Made by a program: the position numbers and the translations under genes. The notes below the pieces were generated by a model. That model was not told the DNA's origin. It worked only from the letters and a program-made list of their open reading frames with translations, and did no database searches. Of a stretch of DNA of 64,000 nt, positions 36,078-43,431 are shown one piece after another. The stretch is from Desulfonema magnum (GTDB taxonomy: Bacteria > Desulfobacterota > Desulfobacteria > Desulfobacterales > 4be13). Within the stretch, counting starts at the first letter, position 1; every line of letters starts with the position of its first letter. The stretch covers positions 3,493,633-3,557,632 of the forward strand of contig NZ_CP061800.1 of NCBI RefSeq assembly GCF_017377395.1, written 5' to 3'.

Positions 36078-36350
36078 GTGTTAAGTGTCAGGTGTTAGGT
36101 GTTAAGAAAAAATTATAAAACTTTCATGCTGCGTTGTGACCGGCAGGTCATGGGAGTTTATATGAAAGTGTCTGAAGTGACTAAAGTTAATAAAGTGGCA
36201 GAAGTTAAAAGTTCTTTCATGTTTCGTTGTGAGCGGAGCGCTCATGGCCGTTTATATGAAAGTCTCAGCTACTCACTTAAATATCAGCTAATTATATTTT
36301 TAACTTTCATGTTTCGTTGTGACCGGCAGTTCATGGCCGTTTATAAATAT
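36078..36350 (+). repeat. Further units of the TTTCAT...GTGACCGGCAG...ATGAAA repeat
   Basis: Three more diverged units start near 36121, 36215 and 36303. Each has CGTTGTGACCGGCAG (or a variant) and TCATGGCCGTTTATA. Heptamers separate the first two; the third spacer is unrelated sequence. The frame running through (36099-36404) merely translates the repeats. Confidence 0.75.
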
Positions 36351-36485
36351 GAGTGGGTATCCGGAGTCGGAACACAGCCAAAATTTTATAACTCACTGTG
36401 CTGATAAAACTCATGCCCGGAAAAACCAGAGTCAGCATATTATATTTACCAAACTATTGTTTTAACAAAAATAAGGTTTTGTAAA

Positions 36486-36743
36486 GTGCCTACTGAAAAA
36501 AAAATTAAACATAGTCGAGATTCCGCTTTTAAGCATGATACCGAAAAAACCATCAAAAACAGTGCTGAAAAAAAATCTGAATATCATGACCCTGCTATTG
36601 GTATGAACAAAAGTAAGGTGAAATTCGAGATCTACGGCGAAGAGATGATCGAAAAGAGAGTTAAATCAAGCGGGAACAGCGGCAGAGTTTACCTTCCCCC
36701 TGACTGGATAGGTCATCAGGTAAAGATAATCAGGATTGATTAA
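36486..36743 (+). CDS. DUF2080-family transposon-associated protein
   Basis: An 85-residue protein. The last 45 residues (KVKFEIYGEEMIEKRVKSSG, then NSGRVYLPPDWIGHQVKIIRI) match the DUF2080 pattern known from transposon- and plasmid-linked archaeal and bacterial proteins. The N-terminal 40 residues are Lys/Glu-rich. GTG 36486 with AAGG about 10 bases upstream is used; an internal ATG at 36603 would give only the conserved domain. No transposase is adjacent, and the gene lies between two repeat arrays. Confidence 0.7.
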   Translation: MPTEKKIKHSRDSAFKHDTEKTIKNSAEKKSEYHDPAIGMNKSKVKFEIYGEEMIEKRVKSSGNSGRVYLPPDWIGHQVKIIRID

Positions 36744-36806
36744 CTAACTATTCAATTTTCTCCTGTTTTTAACAGGCTCACAGGGGAGATTTAAAGGAAT
36801 TTGTCT

Positions 36807-37244
36807 GTGGATAATATCCTTATAAGAGAATTAAAAATAGAAGATGCGGATGAAGTCAGAAAAATTAATTCGGCTATCACCCAAAAACCTTCCCAAATTG
36901 ATTTCAAACGAATTATTGAAGAATATGCGGGAAAGAAGGAGAATGCCTGCTTTGTGGCTGAACTTCAGGGCAAAGTGGTAGGATATATGATCAGCTATAT
37001 TCTTGCAGGAGGTTTTGGTGTTGAGAAAAGCGCATGGATACCCATGGTGGGCGTTGATCCCAAATTTATGGGCCGTAGTATCGGAAAAAGACTGGCTCAG
37101 GAAATATTCAATTTTTACAAGAAAGCAGGCATCAAAAATATTTATACCTCAGTGAGTTGGGATTCGGCGGATCTGTTGTCATTTTTTAAAACTTTGGACT
37201 TTGACGGAAGCAGATTTATCAATCTTAGGAAAGTCCTTGAATAA
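36807..37244 (+). CDS. GNAT-family N-acetyltransferase
   Basis: A 145-residue single GNAT domain: the acetyl-CoA pyrophosphate loop is VGVDPKFMGRSIGKRL, preceded by the GKVVGYMISYIL strand and followed by IYTSVSWDSADLLSFFKTLDF. It resembles RimI-like or small-molecule acetyltransferases; the substrate is unknown. GTG 36807 is chosen because AAAGGA lies 8 bases upstream, whereas TTG 36801 would be only 2 bases from it. It follows the DUF2080 gene by 63 bases and may be cargo of the same repeat-bounded segment. Confidence 0.82.
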   Translation: MDNILIRELKIEDADEVRKINSAITQKPSQIDFKRIIEEYAGKKENACFVAELQGKVVGYMISYILAGGFGVEKSAWIPMVGVDPKFMGRSIGKRLAQEIFNFYKKAGIKNIYTSVSWDSADLLSFFKTLDFDGSRFINLRKVLE

Positions 37245-37508
37245 AAAGCTAAGATTATGTTTTGCATGCGCCTGATATGCGTGTGAGTCAGTTTTCTGAC
37301 AATAATTTGCCCTTGAAAAAAAAGAAGCGTTTGTTGTTATATTGGTGGCTTTTAAGTGCGGACATATAATATTTATCTACAAAATCAAAGTGTTTCAATT
37401 TCCCATTCCTGTTAATATTTTTTTCCAGCCTCAAATCTGATAATAATTTTCCGATAATTCTTCCACAAATCCGCTTGCAAAAATTTGCGTGATACTGCAT
37501 TATATTCT

Positions 37509-37794
37509 TTAAAGGTGTTAGGTGTTAAGTGTCAGGTGTTAGGAAAAATTACAAATTTTTCATGCTTTGCTGTGACTGGCAAATCATGGCCGTTTATATG
37601 AAAGTGTTAAGTGTCAGGTGTTAGGTGTTAGGTGTTAAGTGTTAGGAAAAACTGCAAAACTTTCATACTTCGTTGTGACCGGCAGGTCATGCCCGTTTTA
37701 TATGAAAGTGTCAGGTGTTAGGTGTTAGGTGTTAAGTGTTAGGAAAAACTGCAAAACTTTCATACTTCGTTGTGACCGGCAGATCATGGCCGTT
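37509..37794 (+). repeat. Array of heptamer-plus-palindrome modules
   Basis: Three units of the TTTCAT...GTGACCGGCAG...ATGAAA type (at about 37558, 37660 and 37758) are each separated by 3-6 heptamers (GTGTTAG, GTGTCAG, GTGTTAA). The unit spacing is about 100 bases and varies with heptamer number. The 250 bases before it (37245-37508) hold no convincing gene. Confidence 0.8.
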
Positions 37795-37920
37795 TATATG
37801 AAAGTGTCAGGTGTCAGGTGTCAGGTGTTTAGTGTTAGGTGTTAAGTGTTAGGTGTTAGGAAAAAATATAAAATTTTCATCGTTCGTTGTGACCGGCAGC
37901 TCATGGCCGTTTATATGAAA
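37795..37920 (+). repeat. 126-bp heptamer-plus-palindrome module, identical copy 2
   Basis: Same length, and by eye the same sequence, as 35952-36077, including the order of heptamer variants. It is in direct orientation to copy 1 and inverted relative to copy 3 (42149-42274). Confidence 0.85.
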
Positions 37921-38012
37921 AAGGTGTTAGGTGTCAGGTGTTAGGTGTTAGGAAAAAACAGCAAAATTTTCATCATTCGTTGTGGTCGGCAGATCATGGC
38001 CGTTTATATAAA
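37921..38012 (+). repeat. Last diverged unit of the array before the Hsp70-like gene
   Basis: Three to four heptamers (GGTGTTA, GGTGTCA) are followed by TTTTCATCATTCGTTGTGGTC and TCATGGCCGTTTATATAAAA. It ends about 105 bases before the Hsp70-like start codon, so the array forms the upstream region of that gene. Confidence 0.75.
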
Positions 38013-38119
38013 AATTTTTCCTTGTCTGATGGCAAACTGCCTGAGCTCAACATCCGAACAGACTTGGGGAAAATGAATATTGTCTGGCTCTGAATGAAAG
38101 CAAACCGGAGGACACGATA

Positions 38120-39703
38120 ATGGCGAATATCGTAGAAAAGAACAGCGGATATGTTTTGGGTATTGATCTTGGAACAACAAACTGTGCTGTTGCCGTTTAT
38201 AAAGGCGGAAATGCCGAAATAATCACTATTGACGGCTCAAAAACCATGCCGTCTGTGATGTCTGTTTTGAGAAACGGTGAGATTCTTGTCGGCAGCCAGG
38301 CGAAATCCCGCAGCCTGACAGACCCTGAAAATACGGTAACATCTGTAAAACGTGAAATGGCAAAAGATTGGGGAAAAGAATTTGCAGGACTGCCGGACAG
38401 AACATATTCACCGGCCGACATATCGGCTGAAATTCTTTCCAAGCTGATTTCAGGTGTTCGGGAAAATGAAAACATTGATCTTGGCGGCAACCCCAAGTAT
38501 GTGGTGATCTGTGTGCCTGCTAATTTCAATGACGCACAGAAAAAGGAAACAAAAAAAGCAGGTGAGTTAGCCAATCTGGAAGTTTTACATCTGTTGGAAG
38601 AACCCGTGGCCGCTGCTTACGCTTATGCCATGGAGAGAGAGCGCAGCCAGACCATTCTGGTCTATGATCTCGGGGGGGGAACCTTTGATGTCTCTGTTCT
38701 CCAGGTGGATTCGACCGAAAGTGAAAATAAAAATTTCAAGGTGTTATCCAAGGAGGGCATACCGAAACTTGGCGGCGACGATTTTGACCGGATTCTCATG
38801 AAAATTGCCGCTGAAAAATTAAAAGAAACTTCCGGAATTGACATTCTTGATCTGAAAAAAGACCAGGGACTCAGCCAGAAAAAATTAGGTGAAGCCCAGC
38901 AGAAGCTCAAAGAGGCTGTAATGACAGGCAAACACGAACTCACGGAATCTTTGAATGCCAAAGTGGATCTGCCGAATCTGATTCATGATGAGGGCGGAAA
39001 ACCGCATCATATTGATATGGAAATCACCCGGGAGCAGTTCAATAATGAAATTCGTGGTCTGATATTGCAAACCAAAGAGGCGGTTCAGAAAGCGATGGAC
39101 AATGCGGAACTCACTATCGGAGATATTGATCGGATCATCCTGGTGGGCGGCTCCACAAAGGTTCCGCTGGTAAAAGAAATGCTGGAGGAAATGTTCGGAA
39201 GAGAACCGTACTCCGACACAGACCCGGACACTGCCATTGCGCGGGGTGCCGCAATTCTGGGAGCCACCCTGAATCTGCCTGAAGACCCGGAACTGGTTCC
39301 TAAATATGACGGTGACGAACCTGATTTTGGAATTGTTATTCGGAACAAGGTGACACATCATCTGGGTATTGAAGTTGTCGGGGGAAAATTCAGTTGCCTG
39401 ATTCCCAAAGGCACGGTCATTCCTGAACATGCCCCGGAAACTGCCACCAAAGAATACAGCACACCCAGAGACAATATGACTGAATTGGCCATACGGGTTT
39501 ATCAGTCTGCTGAAGACGATGCAGAGTATGTGTCATCAGACGGGGTTAAATGTATCGGGGAATTCTTTCTGACCGGAATTCCGCCCAGACCCCGGGGAGA
39601 AGAATGTATCACCGTTAATTTTGAGATTGATGATCAGAACCTGCTGAAAGTAAGGGCAAGCAGTTCAGGTTCTTCCAAAGAATTGGAAATCAGGGAATCG
39701 TAG
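38120..39703 (+). CDS. Hsp70-family (DnaK-like) protein lacking the C-terminal lid
   Basis: A 527-residue Hsp70. The actin-like ATPase domain is complete: GIDLGTTNCAVAVYKGG, a VPANFNDAQKKETK strand, the phosphate-2 loop YDLGGGTFDVSVLQ and the adenosine loop ILVGGSTKVPLV. About 140 residues of the beta-sandwich substrate-binding domain follow and the protein stops at NLLKVRASSSGSSKELEIRES, so the alpha-helical lid (about 100 residues in DnaK) is missing. ACCGGAGGA lies 6 bases before the ATG. No dnaJ or grpE is nearby, so it is not the housekeeping dnaK operon; a specialised chaperone is more likely. Confidence 0.88.
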   Translation: MANIVEKNSGYVLGIDLGTTNCAVAVYKGGNAEIITIDGSKTMPSVMSVLRNGEILVGSQAKSRSLTDPENTVTSVKREMAKDWGKEFAGLPDRTYSPADISAEILSKLISGVRENENIDLGGNPKYVVICVPANFNDAQKKETKKAGELANLEVLHLLEEPVAAAYAYAMERERSQTILVYDLGGGTFDVSVLQVDSTESENKNFKVLSKEGIPKLGGDDFDRILMKIAAEKLKETSGIDILDLKKDQGLSQKKLGEAQQKLKEAVMTGKHELTESLNAKVDLPNLIHDEGGKPHHIDMEITREQFNNEIRGLILQTKEAVQKAMDNAELTIGDIDRIILVGGSTKVPLVKEMLEEMFGREPYSDTDPDTAIARGAAILGATLNLPEDPELVPKYDGDEPDFGIVIRNKVTHHLGIEVVGGKFSCLIPKGTVIPEHAPETATKEYSTPRDNMTELAIRVYQSAEDDAEYVSSDGVKCIGEFFLTGIPPRPRGEECITVNFEIDDQNLLKVRASSSGSSKELEIRES

Positions 39704-39792
39704 TTGGAATTTGGGGTTTGGGGTTTGGGGCTTGGGGCTTGGGGCTTGGGGCTTGGGGTTTGGGGTTTGGGGTTTGGGGTTTGGGCTTTGGG
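39704..39792 (+). repeat. Heptamer repeat (unit GGGGTTT/GGGGCTT), about 12 copies
   Basis: It starts right after the Hsp70-like stop codon and runs to about 45 bases before the next start. G-rich runs of four every seven bases could fold as a G-quadruplex. There is no stop codon in any frame of this unit. Confidence 0.85.
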
Positions 39793-39838
39793 ATTCATCA
39801 ATTATTCAGTAAGTTATATTGAGTTATAGGGGGGAAGA

Positions 39839-40879
39839 ATGAGTTCTTTCGAAGCTATTATTGAAATTATTGGTTCAGATAGCTGTCCTCTTTACAGAGT
39901 GGGAGATGAATTTGACTTATCCGGAAAAGCCCTTTTATCTCCTTATAACAAACCGACCTGTCTCATTCTTGCCGGAGATATAATGGCTGTCCTTATTAAA
40001 AGTGAAACCATGGGCAGTGATGTTAAAAATATATTTGACTGTAGCGGCTGCACAGGATCAGCCCGGCTTGAATATAAAAGAAAAAAAGAGTTCACGGTTC
40101 CTGCTGTCACTGCCAAACATGATAATTATATCGGCACGATTGTAAATTTGTTAAGCAGTTTTTCAGTTTTTAAAAATCTTAATGAGAATGAAATCAGAGA
40201 TATTGTTTCTTTTCTGAGACTTGACAGATTTGCCAAAGGTAAAATTATTCTGAAAAGAGGAGAACCTGGGAAAAAATTATTCATTATCATAGACGGGAAG
40301 GTTGAAGTGCTGGGTGAGGGCGGTGTAAGAATAGCGACTTTAGGAAAAGGAGAGATATTTGGTGAAATGAGCCTTCTCAGCGGTGATCCTGTCACAGCAA
40401 CAGTAAAGGCTGTGGCGTCTGCAAAAGTTTTATATTTAAACGGTGCGTATTTCAGAAAAATTTTAAAAAGATTCCCGCCTCTTCAAATCCATCTTGCCCG
40501 TTTGCTCGCGCGAAGGCTTGCGAAAACAAACGCGATAAGGGCTGAGGATTTTGTATCCGGAATGGTCGGGAGACTTTCGGAAATGCCCCCCTCCGGCCTG
40601 TTTCAAGCTTTGAACTTAAATCAGAAAACAGGTATCTTACTCCTTGAACTGTCCAAAGGGCCGGCAGATTTGTATTTCAGAGACGGGGAAATTATCTATG
40701 CAAAATACAATGAAAAAAAAGACAGGGAAGCTTTTTTTGAATTATTAAAAGAAAATGAGGGACAGTTCAGATTTGTTCCCGGCCTGCCCAAAAAGCGAAT
40801 GAATGCTCCCATACTGGGAGATTTTATGGGGCTTTTAATGGAAGGGATAACAAGGATAGATGAGTCTGAAATCGTGTAA
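39839..40879 (+). CDS. Cyclic nucleotide-binding domain protein with N-terminal TIGR04076-like and C-terminal DUF4388/PATAN domain
   Basis: A 346-residue soluble protein. Residues 1-85 resemble TIGR04076 (CPLYRVGDEFDLSG), with a CSGCTG pair of cysteines. Residues about 105-225 form a cNMP-binding domain (RGEPGKKLFIIIDGKVEVL, IFGEMSLLSGDPVTATVKA). Residues about 240-335 match DUF4388/PATAN (LFQALNLNQKTGILLLE, LYFRDGEIIYAKY). There is no DNA-binding domain, so it is not a CRP-type activator; a signalling adaptor is more likely. GGGGGG stands 5 bases before the ATG. It follows the Hsp70-like gene, separated by the G-rich heptamer tract. Confidence 0.85.
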   Translation: MSSFEAIIEIIGSDSCPLYRVGDEFDLSGKALLSPYNKPTCLILAGDIMAVLIKSETMGSDVKNIFDCSGCTGSARLEYKRKKEFTVPAVTAKHDNYIGTIVNLLSSFSVFKNLNENEIRDIVSFLRLDRFAKGKIILKRGEPGKKLFIIIDGKVEVLGEGGVRIATLGKGEIFGEMSLLSGDPVTATVKAVASAKVLYLNGAYFRKILKRFPPLQIHLARLLARRLAKTNAIRAEDFVSGMVGRLSEMPPSGLFQALNLNQKTGILLLELSKGPADLYFRDGEIIYAKYNEKKDREAFFELLKENEGQFRFVPGLPKKRMNAPILGDFMGLLMEGITRIDESEIV

Positions 40880-40885
40880 AATTAA

Positions 40886-40980
40886 TTGAAAATTGAAAAT
40901 TGAAAATTGAAAATTATTAATCGAAATATAAAAATATTATTATCCTTAACACCTAACACCTAACACCTAACACCTGACAC
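40886..40980. repeat. Two heptamer tracts (units GAAAATT and CCTAACA)
   Basis: Four to five copies of GAAAATT (40888-40917) follow the stop codon of the cNMP gene, and about five copies of CCTAACA/CCTGACA (40948-40980) follow 30 bases later. Two unrelated units with the same period occur side by side. Confidence 0.85.
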
Positions 40981-41018
40981 ATTTTCATAAAAAAAAATAA
41001 CCCGGGTCATTTTTTTTA

Positions 41019-41047
41019 TTGACAACCATCGGCAGATAGCATATAAA
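41019..41047 (+). promoter_or_regulatory. Sigma-70 promoter of tRNA-Pro
   Basis: TTGACA (41019-41024), a 17-base spacer and TATAAA (41042-41047) form a near-consensus promoter, 12 bases before the tRNA 5' end. It is the clearest promoter in the window. Confidence 0.8.
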
Positions 41048-41059
41048 ACAAAATTCATT

Positions 41060-41137
41060 CGGGATGTAGCTCAGCCTGGCTGGAGCGCAGCGTTCGGGAC
41101 GCTGAGGTCGCTGGTTCAAATCCAGTCATCCCGACCA
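41060..41137 (+). tRNA. tRNA-Pro (anticodon CGG)
   Basis: A complete cloverleaf: acceptor CGGGATG/CATCCCG, D arm GCTC...GAGC, anticodon stem CAGCG/CGCTG with loop TTCGGGA (anticodon CGG, reads CCG), T arm CTGGTTCAAATCCAG, and an encoded ACCA end. A near-consensus promoter lies just upstream and a T-rich stretch just downstream. No attachment-site duplication of its 3' end was noticed in the window. Confidence 0.97.
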
Positions 41138-41210
41138 TTTTTATTTTATCTGCAAACTTTCCTTCCCTGCTCATCATCTTTTCACAAAAAAACATTAAAA
41201 AAATTTTTCA

Positions 41211-41951
41211 ATGGCTGCTTTCAAAACGCATTTGTCTGTGTCCTGTCTGGCAAGCGGTCTGACCGCCACGGGTTTGTTGCTGACAGGTATGGGCAGCCCG
41301 CCAAAGGTTTTTTTGTATTTTATGATGGGTATTATCGGCGGCATATTACCTGATATTGACGCTGATAATTCTGTGCCAATCAGACTGGCTTTTGATTTTC
41401 TGGCACCTGTCATTGCTTTTCCTGTCATATTCAGCCAAAGTGCGGGCCGCTCAGTGGCCGAACTTCTCCTTATCTGGCTGGCAGCGTTTTTTACAGTGAA
41501 ATATTTTGTTTTTTATCTTTTTATCCATCTCACTGCTCATCGGGGGATCATTCACTCTGTTCCTGCCGGGGTTTTCTCCTGGCTTCTGACCACCATCCTG
41601 TTGCACCGAATTTTTCTTTTTTCAAATTTTGCCGCCTGGATGGGCGGTTTTTTTGTATTCTTAGGTTTCATTATTCATCTTATTTTGGATGAACTCAACA
41701 GTTTTGACCTGTCTGAAATGCGGGTAAAGAAATCTCTGGGTACTGCCCTCAAACTGGGCAGCTTCAAAGACCCTGTGGCAACTTCATTGATTTATCTCGC
41801 AATTATCGGCCTGTTTTTGCTGTCTCCCAATGCTGAATCTTTTTTTACGGCCATGCTCGATAAAAATCATTATCTTGACATTCCGTTTCTGCCCCGGGAA
41901 CACTGGTTTCAGGAATTGCACAGAGGGTTTGCAGAGTGGATCAGCAAATAA
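41211..41951 (+). CDS. YdjM-type membrane-bound metal-dependent hydrolase (DUF457 family)
   Basis: A 246-residue integral membrane protein with about five hydrophobic segments. Family motifs are present: LPDIDADNS (about residue 47), TAHRGIIHSVP (about 108) and HLILDELNSFD (about 157), whose His and Asp residues probably bind metal. E. coli YdjM, of this family, is a LexA-regulated inner-membrane protein. No clear ribosome-binding site precedes ATG 41211. Its position after tRNA-Pro may be incidental. Confidence 0.85.
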   Translation: MAAFKTHLSVSCLASGLTATGLLLTGMGSPPKVFLYFMMGIIGGILPDIDADNSVPIRLAFDFLAPVIAFPVIFSQSAGRSVAELLLIWLAAFFTVKYFVFYLFIHLTAHRGIIHSVPAGVFSWLLTTILLHRIFLFSNFAAWMGGFFVFLGFIIHLILDELNSFDLSEMRVKKSLGTALKLGSFKDPVATSLIYLAIIGLFLLSPNAESFFTAMLDKNHYLDIPFLPREHWFQELHRGFAEWISK

Positions 41952-42056
41952 AACTCGTTCTGCCTCATTGACATATATATTACGAGCCAAATCAGGATTC
42001 ACCATATTGCCCGTTTCCGTCAGCAGTATGGTCATAGTTCCCTCTGCTTCTCCTTC

Positions 42057-42148
42057 TCATAAACGGCCATGATCTGCCGGTCACAACGAATCATGAAAGT
42101 TTTATAGTTTTTCCTAACACTTAACACCTAACACCTAACACCTAACAC
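42057..42148 (-). repeat. Inverted-orientation unit of the heptamer-plus-palindrome repeat
   Basis: On the minus strand this reads as heptamers followed by TTTCATGATTCGTTGTGACC and GCAGATCATGGCCGTTTATG. It resembles the units at 37.7 kb but lies in the opposite orientation. Confidence 0.75.
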
Positions 42149-42274
42149 TTTCATATAAACGGCCATGAGCTGCCGGTCACAACGAACGATGAAAATTTTA
42201 TATTTTTTCCTAACACCTAACACTTAACACCTAACACTAAACACCTGACACCTGACACCTGACACTTTCATATA
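42149..42274 (-). repeat. 126-bp heptamer-plus-palindrome module, identical copy 3 (inverted)
   Basis: The reverse complement of this stretch matches 35952-36077 and 37795-37920 base for base by eye, including the order of heptamer variants. With copy 2 it forms an inverted pair around 37.9-42.1 kb. Confidence 0.85.
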
Positions 42275-42503
42275 AAGGCTATATTTTTACGAAAAAGGGG
42301 AATAAGCACTTTTTGTATCGGGTCTGTTATTTATTTCGAGTTTCCTTACAAAATCCGTCCGGCAGATCACTCGAAATTTATCTATCAAAATCAAGATGAT
42401 CAGGCAGCAGTATCTTACCGAATTAAATTTGACGGGTATATTTTTATATGATAACCTTCTTCAACTGACATCAGATACAATCAGAAAACTGAGGAGGAGA
42501 AGG

Positions 42504-43142
42504 ATGGTGGCGAATTCAGAATTTTATTTAGAAAAAACAAAATTTACTGAATACATGGTGACATATAACCGTCTTGATGAAACAGGATTCAGGGAATGGT
42601 TTTTTTACCCGGGAATGGCCTTCAATTCTCCGGAGAAATGGTGGGGAAACGGAGGATATCGTCATTCCCCCCACGAAGGAACAGATATTTGTTTTTACAA
42701 AAACAGAAATAATAAGCGACTGAGACTTGATAAAACAGCTAAAATCCCGGCCATGTACGACGGAGAAGTTGTCAGGATTGGCGATGATTTTTTAGGAAAA
42801 TCGGTTTATATGAGACATGAAATTTGTGACGGCCGCGGAAGACAGCTTTACACAATTTATGGTCATACAACACCTTGTCATCATCTTCATAGCGGCAGTG
42901 TGGTAAAAGAAGGAGAAGTTATTGCCACGATCTCAGATCATAAGAAAAAAGTAAAAATTCTTCCTCATTTGCATATCTCAGTGGCATGGGTACCCGTGTC
43001 ATATCCTTGCGAAAAACTTGACTGGTCAACCATCAGCAATACTGATGTCATTACACTTGTGAATCCCATGGAGGTCATTGCGGCGCATCTGTCTCCGCAT
43101 GAAAAATCAAAAAAGCAGGCTGCGATATATCAGTATCCGTAA
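42504..43142 (+). CDS. M23 (LytM/lysostaphin-type) peptidase-domain protein
   Basis: A 212-residue protein with the M23 zinc motifs: HEGTDI (His and Asp ligands), IYGHTTP and PHLHIS (HxH). The fold cleaves glycyl or D-Ala bonds in peptidoglycan cross-links, but no signal peptide is visible, so export or activity is uncertain. ATG 42504 has GGAGG 6 bases upstream. The frame is open back to an ATG at 42396, which would add 36 residues but has a poor ribosome-binding site. Confidence 0.8.
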   Translation: MVANSEFYLEKTKFTEYMVTYNRLDETGFREWFFYPGMAFNSPEKWWGNGGYRHSPHEGTDICFYKNRNNKRLRLDKTAKIPAMYDGEVVRIGDDFLGKSVYMRHEICDGRGRQLYTIYGHTTPCHHLHSGSVVKEGEVIATISDHKKKVKILPHLHISVAWVPVSYPCEKLDWSTISNTDVITLVNPMEVIAAHLSPHEKSKKQAAIYQYP

Positions 43143-43160
43143 CCAGATGAAACCGCGGCC

Positions 43161-43221
43161 GATCTCGTTCCCACTCTTCGCGTGGGAATGCAGCACAGAC
43201 GCTTCGCGTCCTGATTTGCCC
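43161..43221. repeat. Dispersed 'CTCGTTCCCACGC...GCGTGGGAATGC' repeat
   Basis: TCGTTCCCACTCTTCGCGTGGGAATGCAG is followed by CAGACGCTTCGCGTCCTGA (two small palindromes). Copies are at 59127-59182 (heading the minisatellite) and a partial one at 61148-61180. Confidence 0.65.
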
Positions 43222-43431
43222 TGCTGTTCCGGGAAGCTCCGGAAAAAAAAAGTTTCATGTGAAGCGTGGGAACAAGAAAAAGTGTAAATCTTCCATTTGC
43301 TGAGTATCGGAATATCCCGAGATCGCTGAAAAACAGAAAAAAATTTGTGACTCTGGCATCAATTGCAACGCTGACAAAAACTTTTAATTTTTAACAAAAA
43401 CAAAAGCACTCAGTCACGAGGAGGCCACATA

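Noticed and set aside
36099..36404. 101-residue plus-strand frame with repeated MFRCDRQ and MAVY motifs
   Set aside because: It is the translation of the TTTCAT...GTGACCGGCAG repeat units and heptamer spacers.
37509..38012. CRISPR array, because of regularly spaced near-identical 45-50 bp units
   Set aside because: The 'spacers' are not unique sequences but heptamer repeats, the units have long inner palindromes, and no cas gene is present.
41060..41137. Integration site at tRNA-Pro with an adjacent mobile island
   Set aside because: No integrase gene and no repeated tRNA 3' end were seen nearby; the downstream genes look ordinary.
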